The notes beneath the pieces are model-generated. The model searched no databases, had not been told where the DNA came from, and saw only the letters and a program-made list of their open reading frames with translations. A stretch of DNA of 64,000 nt. Origin: Arthrobacter globiformis (GTDB lineage Bacteria > Actinomycetota > Actinomycetes > Actinomycetales > Micrococcaceae). Positions 43,201 through 53,806 of this stretch are shown one piece after another. The DNA is taken from the NCBI RefSeq assembly GCF_003261175.1, contig NZ_QLNP01000096.1, positions 1-64,000 of the forward strand. Direction: 5' to 3'. The translations under genes and the position numbers were made by a program. The number at the start of each line of letters is the position of its first letter. Position 1 is the stretch's first letter.

Positions 43201-43344
43201 GATCGTTCCCCTTTTCGCACGTTTGCCTGAATAAACACTTTTGCCTGAAGTGCAAGGCTAGGGCATCGCGATTAACTGCGGGTGAAATCCCGGCGGCCAT
43301 TTCAGGATTCCGCTGTGGCGGCAGGTGAAATCGCGGCGGCGAAG

Positions 43345-44166
43345 TCAGTACAGGAAGATGTCGATCCACGTCCGGTTGTGCGCGTGGAGCAGCACCAGGA
43401 ACAGCACGAAGTCGAAGAGCAGGTGCACGCTCACGATGTACGACAGCGACTTGGTCACCGTGAAGATGCGGGCCTGCAGCAGGGCGAAGGGATAGATGAA
43501 AAACGGCGCCCAGGCCTTGAACCCCAGTTCCCACAGGAACGAGGTGAACAGGACGGCCTGCAGCAGGTTGGCCTGCCAGTCGGGCAGGTGGCGGCGCAGC
43601 AGGGCGAAGCAGGTGCAGATGAAGAACAGCTCATCCCAGATGCCCAGAGCGTTGGTGCCGACGAAGAGCCGCGCGATACCCTCGGGGTCGTGCACCGCGG
43701 GCCAGTTCGAGTAGACCCCGGTCCGGATCATGTACACGGGCAGCAAGGCGTAGCCAATCACGACGACGGCGGGGAGGTACCATTTCTCCGCACGTGTCCA
43801 TTTCTGCCCGGTCCGCACCGGAAACACCACGGCATGCTCTTTGGTGATGAAGCGCGATACGGCATAGGGGATCCCCACGGCCGCGATCATGGCCGAGCCC
43901 ATGACGAGCATGTGGGACGCGCTGACGTCGGTAGTGATCGGCACGGCGCTGATGATGGCCACCCCGGCCGCAATCAGCGCGAGGTCGCGGAACAGCAGCC
44001 GGTCCACCAAGGCCGCGAGCACGAGGGCTGCAGCGAGCAGGGCATACCCCAACAGGCTCTGGTCCAGCGCAAACAGGACAAAGCCGGCCAGTGAAACCAT
44101 GGCCGCCGGGACAACGCGCAGGGAAGTCCCCTTCACGGTTCGCTCCCCGGTCAGCCGAGTGCTCAC
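43345..44166 (-). CDS. polytopic membrane protein, CPBP-protease-like
   Basis: The 273-aa protein has about seven or eight membrane segments. [16 protein letters not shown] (near residues 174-189) and [15 protein letters not shown] near the C-terminus lie where CPBP intramembrane proteases have EExxxR and HxxxN/D. The first motif is weak (DE instead of EE), so catalysis is doubtful. Its GTG overlaps the stop of the enoyl-CoA hydratase (GTGA), tying it to the valine operon. Why a membrane protein should be coupled to this pathway is not known. Confidence 0.62.
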   Translation of the reverse strand: MSTRLTGERTVKGTSLRVVPAAMVSLAGFVLFALDQSLLGYALLAAALVLAALVDRLLFRDLALIAAGVAIISAVPITTDVSASHMLVMGSAMIAAVGIPYAVSRFITKEHAVVFPVRTGQKWTRAEKWYLPAVVVIGYALLPVYMIRTGVYSNWPAVHDPEGIARLFVGTNALGIWDELFFICTCFALLRRHLPDWQANLLQAVLFTSFLWELGFKAWAPFFIYPFALLQARIFTVTKSLSYIVSVHLLFDFVLFLVLLHAHNRTWIDIFLY

Positions 44167-44942
44167 CGGTGCCTGAACTCCGGCTGGCGCTTCTCCGCGA
44201 AAGCAGCCATGCCTTCCTTCTGGTCCTCGGAGGCGAACAGCGAATGGAACAGCCGCCGTTCAAACAGCACACCCTGCGCCAGCCCCGTCTCGAAGGCCGC
44301 GTTGACGGCTTCCTTGGCTAGCATGGCGGCCGGCTTCGACTTGGATGCGACGACCTCGGCGGCCTTCAGCGCCTCCTCCACGGTGTCAGCGGCAGGCACC
44401 ACCCGTGCCACCAGACCTGAGCGCTCCGCCTCGGCCGCGTCGATGAACCGGCCGGTGAGGATCATGTCCATCGCTTTGGCCTTGCCCACGGCACGGGTGA
44501 GCCGCTGGGACCCGCCCATGCCCGGCACGACGCCGAGGTTGATCTCGGGCTGGCCGAACTTGGCATTGTCGCCGGCGATGATGAAGTCACACATCATGGC
44601 CAGCTCGCAGCCGCCGCCCAGCGCGAAGCCGGACACCGCCGCGATCAGCGGGATGCGCAGCCGGGTGAGGTCTTCCCACCCGCGGAACCAGTCGGCGTCG
44701 TACATCTCCAGGTAGCCCTTGTCGGCCATCTCCTTGATGTCAGCGCCGGCAGCGAAGGCCTTCCCCGATCCGGTGATCACGACGGCGCCGACGCCGGGAT
44801 CCGCGTCCATGGCCGAAACCGCCGCCACGAGTTCTTCCAAGGTGGTCCTGTCGAGGGCGTTCAACGCCTCGGGCCTGTTCAGGGTGACCAGGCCGACGCG
44901 CCCGCGGCGTTCCACCAGAATGTTCCCGTACTCGTGCGTCAT
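44163..44942 (-). CDS. enoyl-CoA hydratase
   Basis: The 259-aa crotonase hydrates 2-enoyl-CoA; in this operon the expected substrate is methacrylyl-CoA from valine. The two catalytic glutamates are Glu113 in [11 protein letters not shown] and Glu133 in GQPEINLG; the oxyanion segment AAGADIKEM is at 64-72. It is the fourth gene of the leftward mmsA operon, 56 nt after mmsB, and is coupled to the membrane protein that follows. Confidence 0.92.
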   Translation of the reverse strand: MTHEYGNILVERRGRVGLVTLNRPEALNALDRTTLEELVAAVSAMDADPGVGAVVITGSGKAFAAGADIKEMADKGYLEMYDADWFRGWEDLTRLRIPLIAAVSGFALGGGCELAMMCDFIIAGDNAKFGQPEINLGVVPGMGGSQRLTRAVGKAKAMDMILTGRFIDAAEAERSGLVARVVPAADTVEEALKAAEVVASKSKPAAMLAKEAVNAAFETGLAQGVLFERRLFHSLFASEDQKEGMAAFAEKRQPEFRHR

Positions 44943-44998
44943 CCATGCCCCTCACGTGGTTGTGCGTCCTGAAACGTCGGTGCGTCCTGAAACTAAGC

Positions 44999-45919
44999 CT
45001 ACTGTCCTGACTTGTCCCGGATGTCCGTGATGATGCCGGAGAAATCCCGGCCGGCCCCGCCTTCCGCAGCGAAGGCATCGTAAATCTCGGAGGCCAGCGG
45101 TCCCATCCGGGCGGCAACACCGGTGGACTGGAGGGCGTTCAGCGCCAACCGCAGATCCTTGGCCATCAATGCGCCGGCGAACCCGGGCTGATAGTCGCGG
45201 TTGGCGGGACTGGTGGGCACCGGCCCCGGGACCGGGCAGTTGGTGGTGAGGGCCCAGCACTGCCCCGACGCCGCGGACGCGACGTCGAAGAGAGCCTGGT
45301 GCGTCAGCCCCAGCTTCTCCCCGAGGACGAACGCCTCGCTGACGGCGATCATCGAGACGCCCAGGATGAGGTTGTTGCAGACCTTCGCGGCCTGGCCGGC
45401 GCCGTGCTCTCCGCACAGCACCGCGCGCTTGCCCATGACGTCGAACAGCGGCCGCACCGTCTCGAAGTCCTCCGGTAGCGCGCCCACCATGAATGTCAGC
45501 GTCCCGGCCTCTGCGCCCACCACTCCGCCGGAAACCGGTGCGTCCACGGAGCGGTGACCGGCGTCGAGGGCGAGCCGGGCCGCTTCCCGCGCCTCGTCGA
45601 CGTTGATGGTGGAGCAGTCCAGGAACATGGTGTTCGGCGCCGCGGCGGCCAGCAGTCCGGGCTCCCCGTTCGCGCCCCGGTACGCGTCGAGCACATGCTG
45701 CCCGCTCGGGAACATCGTGAGCACGATCTCTGCTCCGGGGATGGTTTCCGGGGCACTCGCGGCAACGGGGATGCCGTGCTCGCGCGCAGCGTCCAGCGCG
45801 GCGGGCACCACGTCGAAGCCGATGACGTCGTAGCCTGCCTTGACCAGGTTGACGGCCATGGGTCCGCCCATGTGGCCGAGCCCGAGGAACGCGACACGCG
45901 TTTTTGCTTCTTCAGGCAT
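44999..45919 (-). CDS. mmsB: 3-hydroxyisobutyrate dehydrogenase
   Basis: MmsB oxidises 3-hydroxyisobutyrate to methylmalonate semialdehyde in valine breakdown. The 306-aa protein has the NAD loop FLGLGHMGGPMAVNL (11-25), DAPVSGGVVGAEAGTLTFMVGA, and the catalytic lysine in GAGQAAKVCNN. I chose the ATG at 45919, 6 nt after AAGGGAG. Its start overlaps the preceding hydrolase by 8 nt. Confidence 0.93.
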   Translation of the reverse strand: MPEEAKTRVAFLGLGHMGGPMAVNLVKAGYDVIGFDVVPAALDAAREHGIPVAASAPETIPGAEIVLTMFPSGQHVLDAYRGANGEPGLLAAAAPNTMFLDCSTINVDEAREAARLALDAGHRSVDAPVSGGVVGAEAGTLTFMVGALPEDFETVRPLFDVMGKRAVLCGEHGAGQAAKVCNNLILGVSMIAVSEAFVLGEKLGLTHQALFDVASAASGQCWALTTNCPVPGPVPTSPANRDYQPGFAGALMAKDLRLALNALQSTGVAARMGPLASEIYDAFAAEGGAGRDFSGIITDIRDKSGQ

Positions 45920-46969
45920 GGTCCGACTCCCTTTCCCACAGAACCAGTTCCCTGTCCCCCAACGGCGCAAAGTACCGCTCGACGTCCTCCGCGTGCACCT
46001 CCGGCAGCGTTGCCGGCTGCCACTGCGGGTTGCGGTCCTTGTCTACTACCTGCGCCCGGATCCCCTCCCGGAAGTCGGGTCCGGCGAGGCAGCGCAGTCC
46101 CACGCGGTATTCCTCGGCGAGCGCTTGGTCAAGCGTCAGCCCGCGCGACCGGCGGAGCGAGGCCAGGGTCACCTTGACGGCTGTGGGCGACTTCGCCTCA
46201 ATAGTGTCGGCGGCAGCCGCTGCTTCCCCGCCCGCGGCACGCAGCCGTCGGACGATTTCCTCGGCGTCGTCCGCTGAATAGCAGGCGTCGATCCAGTCCC
46301 GCTGCGCCTCCAGCGCCGAGGCGGGCGGCTTTTCGGCAACGCGTACGACGGCGGCTTCCGCACTTTCGTCTTCCAGCGCCGCCGCGAGGGCCGCGAGGCT
46401 GCCGGACGGAACAAAGTAATCGGCGAGCCCCAGGAACAGCGCATCCGCACCGCTCAGGTGGGCGCCGGTGAGGGCGGCATGGGTACCAGCCTCCCCCGGT
46501 GAGCGTGACAGCAGGAGGGTCCCGCCGACGTCGGGCACGAACCCGATGGTGGTCTCGGGCATTCCGGTCCGCGTGCGCTCGGTGACGATGCGCAGGGAGC
46601 CGTGCGCGGAGATGCCCACGCCGCCGCCCAGCACCAGGCCATCCATGAAGGCGACATACGGCTTGGGGAATCGCTCGATCAGGGAGTTCAGCCGGTATTC
46701 GTTCGCCCAGAAGCCGGCCGTTTCGTTGCCGCCGGCTAGGATGTCGCGGTAGATGGCCACGATATCCCCGCCCGCGCACAGGCCGCGGTCGCCGGCACCC
46801 TGGACCAGCACGCTGGCAACGCTGTCGTCACCTGCCCAGGCAGTGAGTTGCTCCAGCATGGCGGTGACCATGCCGGCCGTGAGCGCGTTGACCGCTTTGG
46901 GCCGGTTGAGGGTGACCACCCCCAGCTTGCCCCGTTGTTCGAACAGCACCTGTCGTTCAGGTTCAGTCA

Positions 46970-46970
<1 letters not shown>
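45912..46970 (-). CDS. 3-hydroxyisobutyryl-CoA hydrolase (crotonase family)
   Basis: The 352-aa protein belongs to the crotonase branch that includes HIBYL-CoA hydrolase: GLCAGGDIVAIYRD, FMDGLVLGGGVGISAHGSLRIVTERTRTGMPETTIGFVPDVGGTLLLSR, and the extra C-terminal part with ALAEEYRVGLRCLAGPDFREGIRA. It frees 3-hydroxyisobutyrate for MmsB, which fits its place between mmsA and mmsB. Its ATG overlaps the mmsA stop (ATGA). Confidence 0.9.
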
Positions 46971-48469
<1,499 letters not shown>

Positions 48470-48665
48470 GGATGCTCCTTTGCATGACCCCGGTCATCTT
48501 TGCTGCTGAATCTACTCGGACTTCCTACTAAATTCCAGAGTCCGCTGGGTGGGGCTGGCAGCCGGTTTGGACGCGGTCCGGGCGGGGGGTGGACGCGGTT
48601 CAGTCAACAGAGCGCCGCCATCTGCCGGGAGTCCCATCCGCGTCCAAGTTCGGTAAGTTAGGACT

Positions 48666-49472
48666 GTGAAGATAGCTACCTGGAATGTGAACTCGCTGCG
48701 TGCCCGTGCCGACCGTGTGGAGGCGTGGCTGCAGCGTTCCGACTGTGACGTCCTGGCCATCCAGGAGACCAAGTGCAAGGACGAGAACTTTCCGTGGGAG
48801 CTCTTCGAGCGCATGGGCTACGAGGTGGCACACTTCGGCGTCAACCAGTGGAACGGCGTTGCCATCGCCTCACGGGTGGGGCTGGACGACGTCGAACGCG
48901 GCTTCACCGACCAGCCGCATTTCGGCAAGGCGGGCAAGGATCCCGTCCAGGAAGCACGTGCCATGGCTGCTACCTGCGGCGGAGTCCGGGTGTGGAGCCT
49001 CTACGTCCCCAACGGCCGCTCCCTCGACGACGAGCACATGCCCTACAAGCTCAAGTGGCTTGATTCCCTGAAGAACCACGCTGCCGGTTGGATTTCCGAG
49101 GACCCGTCCAAGCAGGTCGCGCTGATGGGCGACTGGAACATCGCCCCTACGGACGACGACGTCTGGGACATCGACCTCTTCGTCACCCAGCGCTACACCC
49201 ACGTCAGCGAACCGGAGCGGGCCGCGTTCCACGCCTTCGAGTCGGTGGGCTACTCCGACGTCGTGCGTCCCCACACCCCGGGCCCGGGCGTCTACACGTA
49301 CTGGGACTACACCCAGCTGCGTTTCCCCAAGAAGGAGGGCATGCGGATCGACTTCGTACTCGCCTCGCCGGCCCTCGCCTCCCGCGTTTCCGGCGCGTCG
49401 ATCGACCGGGAGGAACGCAAGGGCAAGGGCGCCTCCGACCACGCACCGGTGATTGTGGAACTGACCGACTGA
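48666..49472 (+). CDS. xthA: exodeoxyribonuclease III
   Basis: XthA is an AP endonuclease and 3' repair exonuclease. The 268-aa protein has TWNVNSLRAR (5-14), the metal ligand Glu34 in IQETKC, GDWNIAPTDDDVWD, and the catalytic SDHAPV near the end. It uses GTG, with TAAGTT 6 nt upstream and no ribosome binding site, so it is probably leaderless. A hypothetical gene follows after 33 nt. Confidence 0.94.
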   Translation: MKIATWNVNSLRARADRVEAWLQRSDCDVLAIQETKCKDENFPWELFERMGYEVAHFGVNQWNGVAIASRVGLDDVERGFTDQPHFGKAGKDPVQEARAMAATCGGVRVWSLYVPNGRSLDDEHMPYKLKWLDSLKNHAAGWISEDPSKQVALMGDWNIAPTDDDVWDIDLFVTQRYTHVSEPERAAFHAFESVGYSDVVRPHTPGPGVYTYWDYTQLRFPKKEGMRIDFVLASPALASRVSGASIDREERKGKGASDHAPVIVELTD

Positions 49473-49505
49473 TGGAGGCTGACGGCTGATGACAGGCAGG
49501 CATTC

Positions 49506-50420
49506 ATGACGGGCAACCTCTACCGGGGCCAGGCCGGGCTCCCGTTTTCCTCCACGCTGCGCGTCTATGAACCGCTGGACGCGTTTCCCGAGGATCAGCA
49601 GGCCGCCATCAAGTCAGCCGGTGAGCGGGCGGTGTCCCGCGCCGCCGTCGAAAACGCGGAGCTGCTGGCTTCCCTGGGGCGGATCACCCGGCCGGGCGGC
49701 GATCCGTTTCCCACCGGCCGGACCGACCTGGTGCGCGTCACCCGCGCCCCGGGTGTCCCCGTGGAGGACGCCGGCAAGGAGGGCTCAGGCAAGGAGAGCC
49801 CAAGGGAGGAATCGGCCGACGGCGTCGGGCTGCTTTACTGCCCCAGCCAACTGGTGCTTCGGGCCGGGTTGGCGGCAAACGCTCTGATCGAGGGCATCCA
49901 CGGGCCCCTGGCCGAGCTGCTGATCCCCGAGGAGCAGCGGGACAGGCACCAGGAACGCATCGACATGGTCAACGCGCGCGACGGCATCACGCGGGTGCAC
50001 ACCCGGGCCTCCACTTGGGGTATCCCCTTCAGCTGGTTCTCGCTGTTCCTCGAGTCCGACCCGCAGGACGTCGTGGAGGCCAGCGGCAGGATCCTCACCG
50101 TGCGTGTGTGGGCGCCCATATCGGACGCCCTCGACCGGGTGCGCTACGCCGTGGCGAACCTGGCCCTCGCCGCGCCTGACCTTGACATGCTGGACGACCT
50201 CACGCAGCTCACCGAATGGCTGGAGCTCTTCCACGCGGACTCGATGGTGGAACTGGACTACGGCGCGGTGGCGGACAAGGTCTACCCGGACGACTCTCCC
50301 ATGGACGTGCGGCTGGGGATCGAGTGCCTCGCAGAGGGTGACATGACGGGCGCGGCCGCTGCGTACCGCCGGCTGGCCTCCCGCTGGATCCCGATCCGTC
50401 AACTGGCCCGGGCCTCGTAA
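49506..50420 (+). CDS. conserved actinobacterial hypothetical protein
   Basis: I do not recognise a domain in this 304-aa protein. It opens MTGNLYRGQAGLPFSSTLRVYEPLDAFP and is mixed helical and strand, with an acidic low-complexity insert (about 85-105, KEGSGKESPREESADG). The middle has HTRASTWGIPFSWFSLFLESDPQDVVE and LTVRVWAPISDALDRVRYAVANLA. Codon use is typical. There is no signal peptide or membrane segment. It follows xthA and may be cotranscribed. Confidence 0.7.
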   Translation: MTGNLYRGQAGLPFSSTLRVYEPLDAFPEDQQAAIKSAGERAVSRAAVENAELLASLGRITRPGGDPFPTGRTDLVRVTRAPGVPVEDAGKEGSGKESPREESADGVGLLYCPSQLVLRAGLAANALIEGIHGPLAELLIPEEQRDRHQERIDMVNARDGITRVHTRASTWGIPFSWFSLFLESDPQDVVEASGRILTVRVWAPISDALDRVRYAVANLALAAPDLDMLDDLTQLTEWLELFHADSMVELDYGAVADKVYPDDSPMDVRLGIECLAEGDMTGAAAAYRRLASRWIPIRQLARAS

Positions 50421-50471
50421 CCTGCACTTCCCCGCCCGGCACTGTGCTCTTTCAACACGTCAGCTGCGCTG

Positions 50472-51527
50472 CTAGGGAGACCGGGGCGGCGCCGTCGTGC
50501 GTCTGACGATCAGGCGGTGCGGCGCGACGGAGGACTGCACCGAACCGGGGATCCCCAGGAGTTCGTCGAGCAGCATCTTGGTGCCAAGCTCGGCCTGCTC
50601 GTCGGGCCGTTGCCCCACAGTGGTGAGGCCGATGGCGTCGGAAAAATCGTGGTCGTCGATGCCGATCACGGACAGGTCCTCCGGCACCCGGACGCCGGCG
50701 CGGTTCGCTTCGAAGATGACCCCCATGGCCATTTCATCTGACGCGCAGAAGATGGCGGTGGGTTTCTCGCCTGGCTGGGCCCACAGCCGCCGGAACGCCT
50801 CCTGGCCACTGCGGACGGTGAAGTCGCCCCACTCGTCCCACTCGGGACGGACTTCCAGGCCGGCAGCTGTCATGACGTCCTGGAAGGCCAGGATACGGAC
50901 CCGGGGAACATCGAAGTTGAGGTCGGTTTCATCGTCGCCATGCAGCAGCGCGATGTCCCGGTGGCCGAGTCCGATCAGGTGCTTGACGGCGGTGGACGCT
51001 GCCGCGTAGTCGTCGATGCCGATGTAGGCACATTCCTCCACATGGCCGCCCACCACCACCAGCGGGATGTCGATCTTTTGCAGGTGCTCCAGCTCGTCCC
51101 GGGTCAGCGCCATACACAGGACCAGGAGGGCGTCGATCTGCTTGTAGACCATGGTCTTGCTGAAGAGCCGCTCGCGGTGGCTGCCGTGGCCGCCCAGGTT
51201 GAAGAGTGACAGGTTGTACTGCCGCGCATGGAGTTCGCGGTCCGCGCCCTCGATCGCCTTGGAGAAGAACCACCGGCTCACAAACGGGGCCAGCACGCCA
51301 ATGGTCTTGGTGCGTCCGGTGGCGAGGCCGGACGCGGAGGATGAGGCCACGTAGCCCAGCGCCGCTGCCACCTCCAGGATTTTCTCCCGGGTTGCCGGCG
51401 AGACCCTGGGCAAGCCCCGCACGGCGCGGGACACGGTTGCCGTGGAAACTCCCGCCGCCGCGGCCACATCCTCGATACTGACTCCTGAGTGGCCACCGCG
51501 CTGTGCCCTTTCAGTAGTGCGCGCCAC
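50472..51527 (-). CDS. LacI-family transcriptional regulator
   Basis: The 351-aa protein has a LacI helix-turn-helix (VSIEDVAAAAGVSTATVSRAVRGLPRVSPATREKI, about 15-49) and a periplasmic-binding-like ligand domain (KTIGVLAPFVSRWFFSKAIEGADREL, IFCASDEMAMGVIFEAN, VIGIDDHDFSDAIGLTTVGQ). I chose the GTG at 51527, 5 nt after GGAGAGGA. It lies 78 nt past the end of the sugar ABC operon on the same strand, and LacI-type operators lie at the head of that operon, so it is the likely sugar-responsive repressor. Confidence 0.87.
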   Translation of the reverse strand: MARTTERAQRGGHSGVSIEDVAAAAGVSTATVSRAVRGLPRVSPATREKILEVAAALGYVASSSASGLATGRTKTIGVLAPFVSRWFFSKAIEGADRELHARQYNLSLFNLGGHGSHRERLFSKTMVYKQIDALLVLCMALTRDELEHLQKIDIPLVVVGGHVEECAYIGIDDYAAASTAVKHLIGLGHRDIALLHGDDETDLNFDVPRVRILAFQDVMTAAGLEVRPEWDEWGDFTVRSGQEAFRRLWAQPGEKPTAIFCASDEMAMGVIFEANRAGVRVPEDLSVIGIDDHDFSDAIGLTTVGQRPDEQAELGTKMLLDELLGIPGSVQSSVAPHRLIVRRTTAPPRSP

Positions 51528-51605
51528 GATGTCCTCTCCAAGCGTCATGCCGATTTCCGCCGTGCAGTGTCCCGGCGGCAAGAATCCATTTTAGTCCCGA
51601 AGGTT

Positions 51606-51869
51606 TTACTTGCGGCGCGTGGCCGTGCGCGCCGGGAGGCGCCTGCGGAGCCTGACCATGCCATACAGTGCCAGCAGTGTGGCCAGCAACCCCAGCGCCC
51701 AGAAGACGGCGGGCTGCGCCGTCACCTCCATCCAGACGGTGACGACGAGCAGCACCACGGCCCAGAAGCCAAGGAATCCGATGATGATGTCGAAGTCCTC
51801 GCCGGACCGGACGCGCTTGGGCGCGACCGGTTCCGGCTTCCTGCCCCGTGGTGCTGCTCCGTGGGTCAC
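51606..51869 (-). CDS. small two-span membrane protein of the sugar ABC operon
   Basis: The 87-aa protein has two membrane segments (about 28-48 and 54-72) between basic ends (PKRVRSGED and RLRRRLPARTATRRK). No family is recognised. Its GTG overlaps the permease stop (GTGA), so it is translated with the transporter. It may be an accessory subunit. Confidence 0.65.
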   Translation of the reverse strand: MTHGAAPRGRKPEPVAPKRVRSGEDFDIIIGFLGFWAVVLLVVTVWMEVTAQPAVFWALGLLATLLALYGMVRLRRRLPARTATRRK

Positions 51870-52765
51870 TTGACAGCGCCCGCCGTCAGGCCGGCCACAA
51901 TCTTGCGCTGGAACACCAGCACCAGGATGACCAGCGGAATAGTGACGATGGTGCCTGCCGCCATAATGGCCGTGTACGGGACCTGGTTCGGCTGGGCACC
52001 GGCGAAGTTGGCGATAGCCACCGTTACCGGCTGGGTTGCATCGCTGGACAGCTGGCTGGCGATCAGGAATTCATTCCAGGAGGAGATGAAGGCCAGGATC
52101 GCCGTGGTGAAGATGGCCGGTGCAGCGAGGGGCATGATGACCTTGCGGAAGGCCTGTCCCTGCGTGCATCCGTCCACCCGTGCAGACTCCTCCAGCTCCC
52201 ATGGCATCTCCCGGAAGAAGGAAGTCATGGTGTAGACGGTCAGCGGCAAGACGAAGGAAATGTTCGGGATGATCAGCGCCTGGTACGTGCCCATCCAGCC
52301 GATGTTGGTGAACAGCTGGAACAGCGGGGTGATCAGGGCAACGCCCGGGAACATGGATGCGCCCAGGATGAAGCCGAGCACCATGTACTTGAACCGGAAG
52401 TTCAGCCGCGCTAGTGCATACGCCGCGAAGACACCGATAACCAGCGACACCAGCGTGACGACGCCGCCGATGAAGACGCTGTTGAGCAGCGCCTGGCCGA
52501 ACCGGTTGCCGAACGAGGTGTCGAACGCGGTGTTGAAGTTGTCCAGCGTGACATGGCTGGGCAGGATCGAGGTGTCGTAGGTGAAGCCCACCTCGCGGAA
52601 CGCCGTCACCACCATCCAATACGCGGGCGCCAGGCACCAGATCAGGATGACGGCGGCGCTGATGTAGGTCCTGCCCTGCGCCCACTTTTCCTTGTTCTGT
52701 GCGTTGCGGCGGCCTCGGTCCTGCTCCGCGCGCAGGCTTGTGGCGGAGGATGTCGCGGCGGTCAT
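51866..52765 (-). CDS. carbohydrate ABC transporter permease (MalG type)
   Basis: The 299-aa inner-membrane protein has about six membrane segments and the cytoplasmic EAA loop ELEESARVDGCTQGQAFRKVIMPLAAPAI (about 188-216), which contacts the ATPase. It pairs with the permease encoded just upstream, to which it is joined by an ATGA overlap. No ATPase gene is in the operon, so a shared MsmX-like ATPase is probably used. Confidence 0.92.
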   Translation of the reverse strand: MTAATSSATSLRAEQDRGRRNAQNKEKWAQGRTYISAAVILIWCLAPAYWMVVTAFREVGFTYDTSILPSHVTLDNFNTAFDTSFGNRFGQALLNSVFIGGVVTLVSLVIGVFAAYALARLNFRFKYMVLGFILGASMFPGVALITPLFQLFTNIGWMGTYQALIIPNISFVLPLTVYTMTSFFREMPWELEESARVDGCTQGQAFRKVIMPLAAPAIFTTAILAFISSWNEFLIASQLSSDATQPVTVAIANFAGAQPNQVPYTAIMAAGTIVTIPLVILVLVFQRKIVAGLTAGAVK

Positions 52766-53799
52766 TTCTTCCCCTTACCGGTGGCGCCGCTCTGTTCAAC
52801 AACATTTGCCCCCAGGAACCGGACAAAGATGAACGCGACAAGAAAGATGATGATGAAGGTGATGGTCGACAACGCCGCGGCGGCATTGAACCCTTGTCTG
52901 ATCTGGTTGATCACCAGGATGGACAGGGTCGTGGTGTTGTTTGCGCCGCCCGTCAGGATGTACGGGAGGTCGAACATGCGCAGCGCGTCCAGGGTACGGA
53001 ACAGGATGGCCACCATCAGGGCTGGCTTCACCAGGGGCAGCGTGATCAGCCGGAAGCGCTGCCAGGCGGTGGCACCGTCGACCTTGGCGGCTTCATAAAC
53101 CTCTGCCGGGATCATCTGGAGTCCGGCGAGGATCAGCAGGGCCATGAAGGGGGTCGTCTTCCAGACGTCCGCGATGACCACTGCCCACTTCGCCGGCCAT
53201 TCGCTGCCTGTCCACAGGATCGAGGTGTTGAACAGCTTGTTGGCGATGCCTTCGAAGGCGAAGATGAAGAACCAGAGCTTCGCGGTGACGGCGGTGGGGA
53301 TGGCCCACGGCACCAGTACAGCTGCTCGGACCATGCTCCGGCCCTTGAAGGTGCGGGCCATGATCATTGCCATCCAGAAGCCCAGGACGGTCTCGAGGGT
53401 TACGGTAACCACGGTGAAGAAGAACGTTGTCGCCGTGGCCGACCAGAACTGCGCGCCCAGCGTACCCGGCGGGCACGCCACCGTTCCGCCTGCCGGCGCA
53501 GAACACTGCTGGGCGAGCCAGTTGACGTAGTTTTGGACGCCTGCCGGACCGCCTGCGGTAAAGAGGCCGGTGGCCGGATCCAGGCCGGCATCCTTCTGGA
53601 AGGACATCACGATTGCGCTGATGATCGGGTAAACGATCACCACGGCAAGGGCGATGATGGTCGGGGCAAGGAGCCACGAGGCCCACTTTCCCTGGCTCAG
53701 AATCTTGTTATCCTCACCCACGCCCTTGGGGCCATGGTGGATCGGGGCGCCGCCCGACGCCGGTGCCTTGACCGGCGTCGGGCCTACTTCGGTTGCCAT
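52762..53799 (-). CDS. carbohydrate ABC transporter permease (MalF type)
   Basis: The 345-aa permease has six or more membrane segments, a long periplasmic loop (about 75-125, with paired Cys) and the EAA loop EVYEAAKVDGATAWQRFRLITLPLVKPAL (about 233-261). The first ~40 residues are cytoplasmic and Pro/Gly-rich. It follows the binding protein by 7 nt. Together these import an oligosaccharide, probably a glucoside judging by the divergent GH13 enzyme. Confidence 0.92.
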   Translation of the reverse strand: MATEVGPTPVKAPASGGAPIHHGPKGVGEDNKILSQGKWASWLLAPTIIALAVVIVYPIISAIVMSFQKDAGLDPATGLFTAGGPAGVQNYVNWLAQQCSAPAGGTVACPPGTLGAQFWSATATTFFFTVVTVTLETVLGFWMAMIMARTFKGRSMVRAAVLVPWAIPTAVTAKLWFFIFAFEGIANKLFNTSILWTGSEWPAKWAVVIADVWKTTPFMALLILAGLQMIPAEVYEAAKVDGATAWQRFRLITLPLVKPALMVAILFRTLDALRMFDLPYILTGGANNTTTLSILVINQIRQGFNAAAALSTITFIIIFLVAFIFVRFLGANVVEQSGATGKGKK

Positions 53800-53806
53800 G
53801 GCAGAA

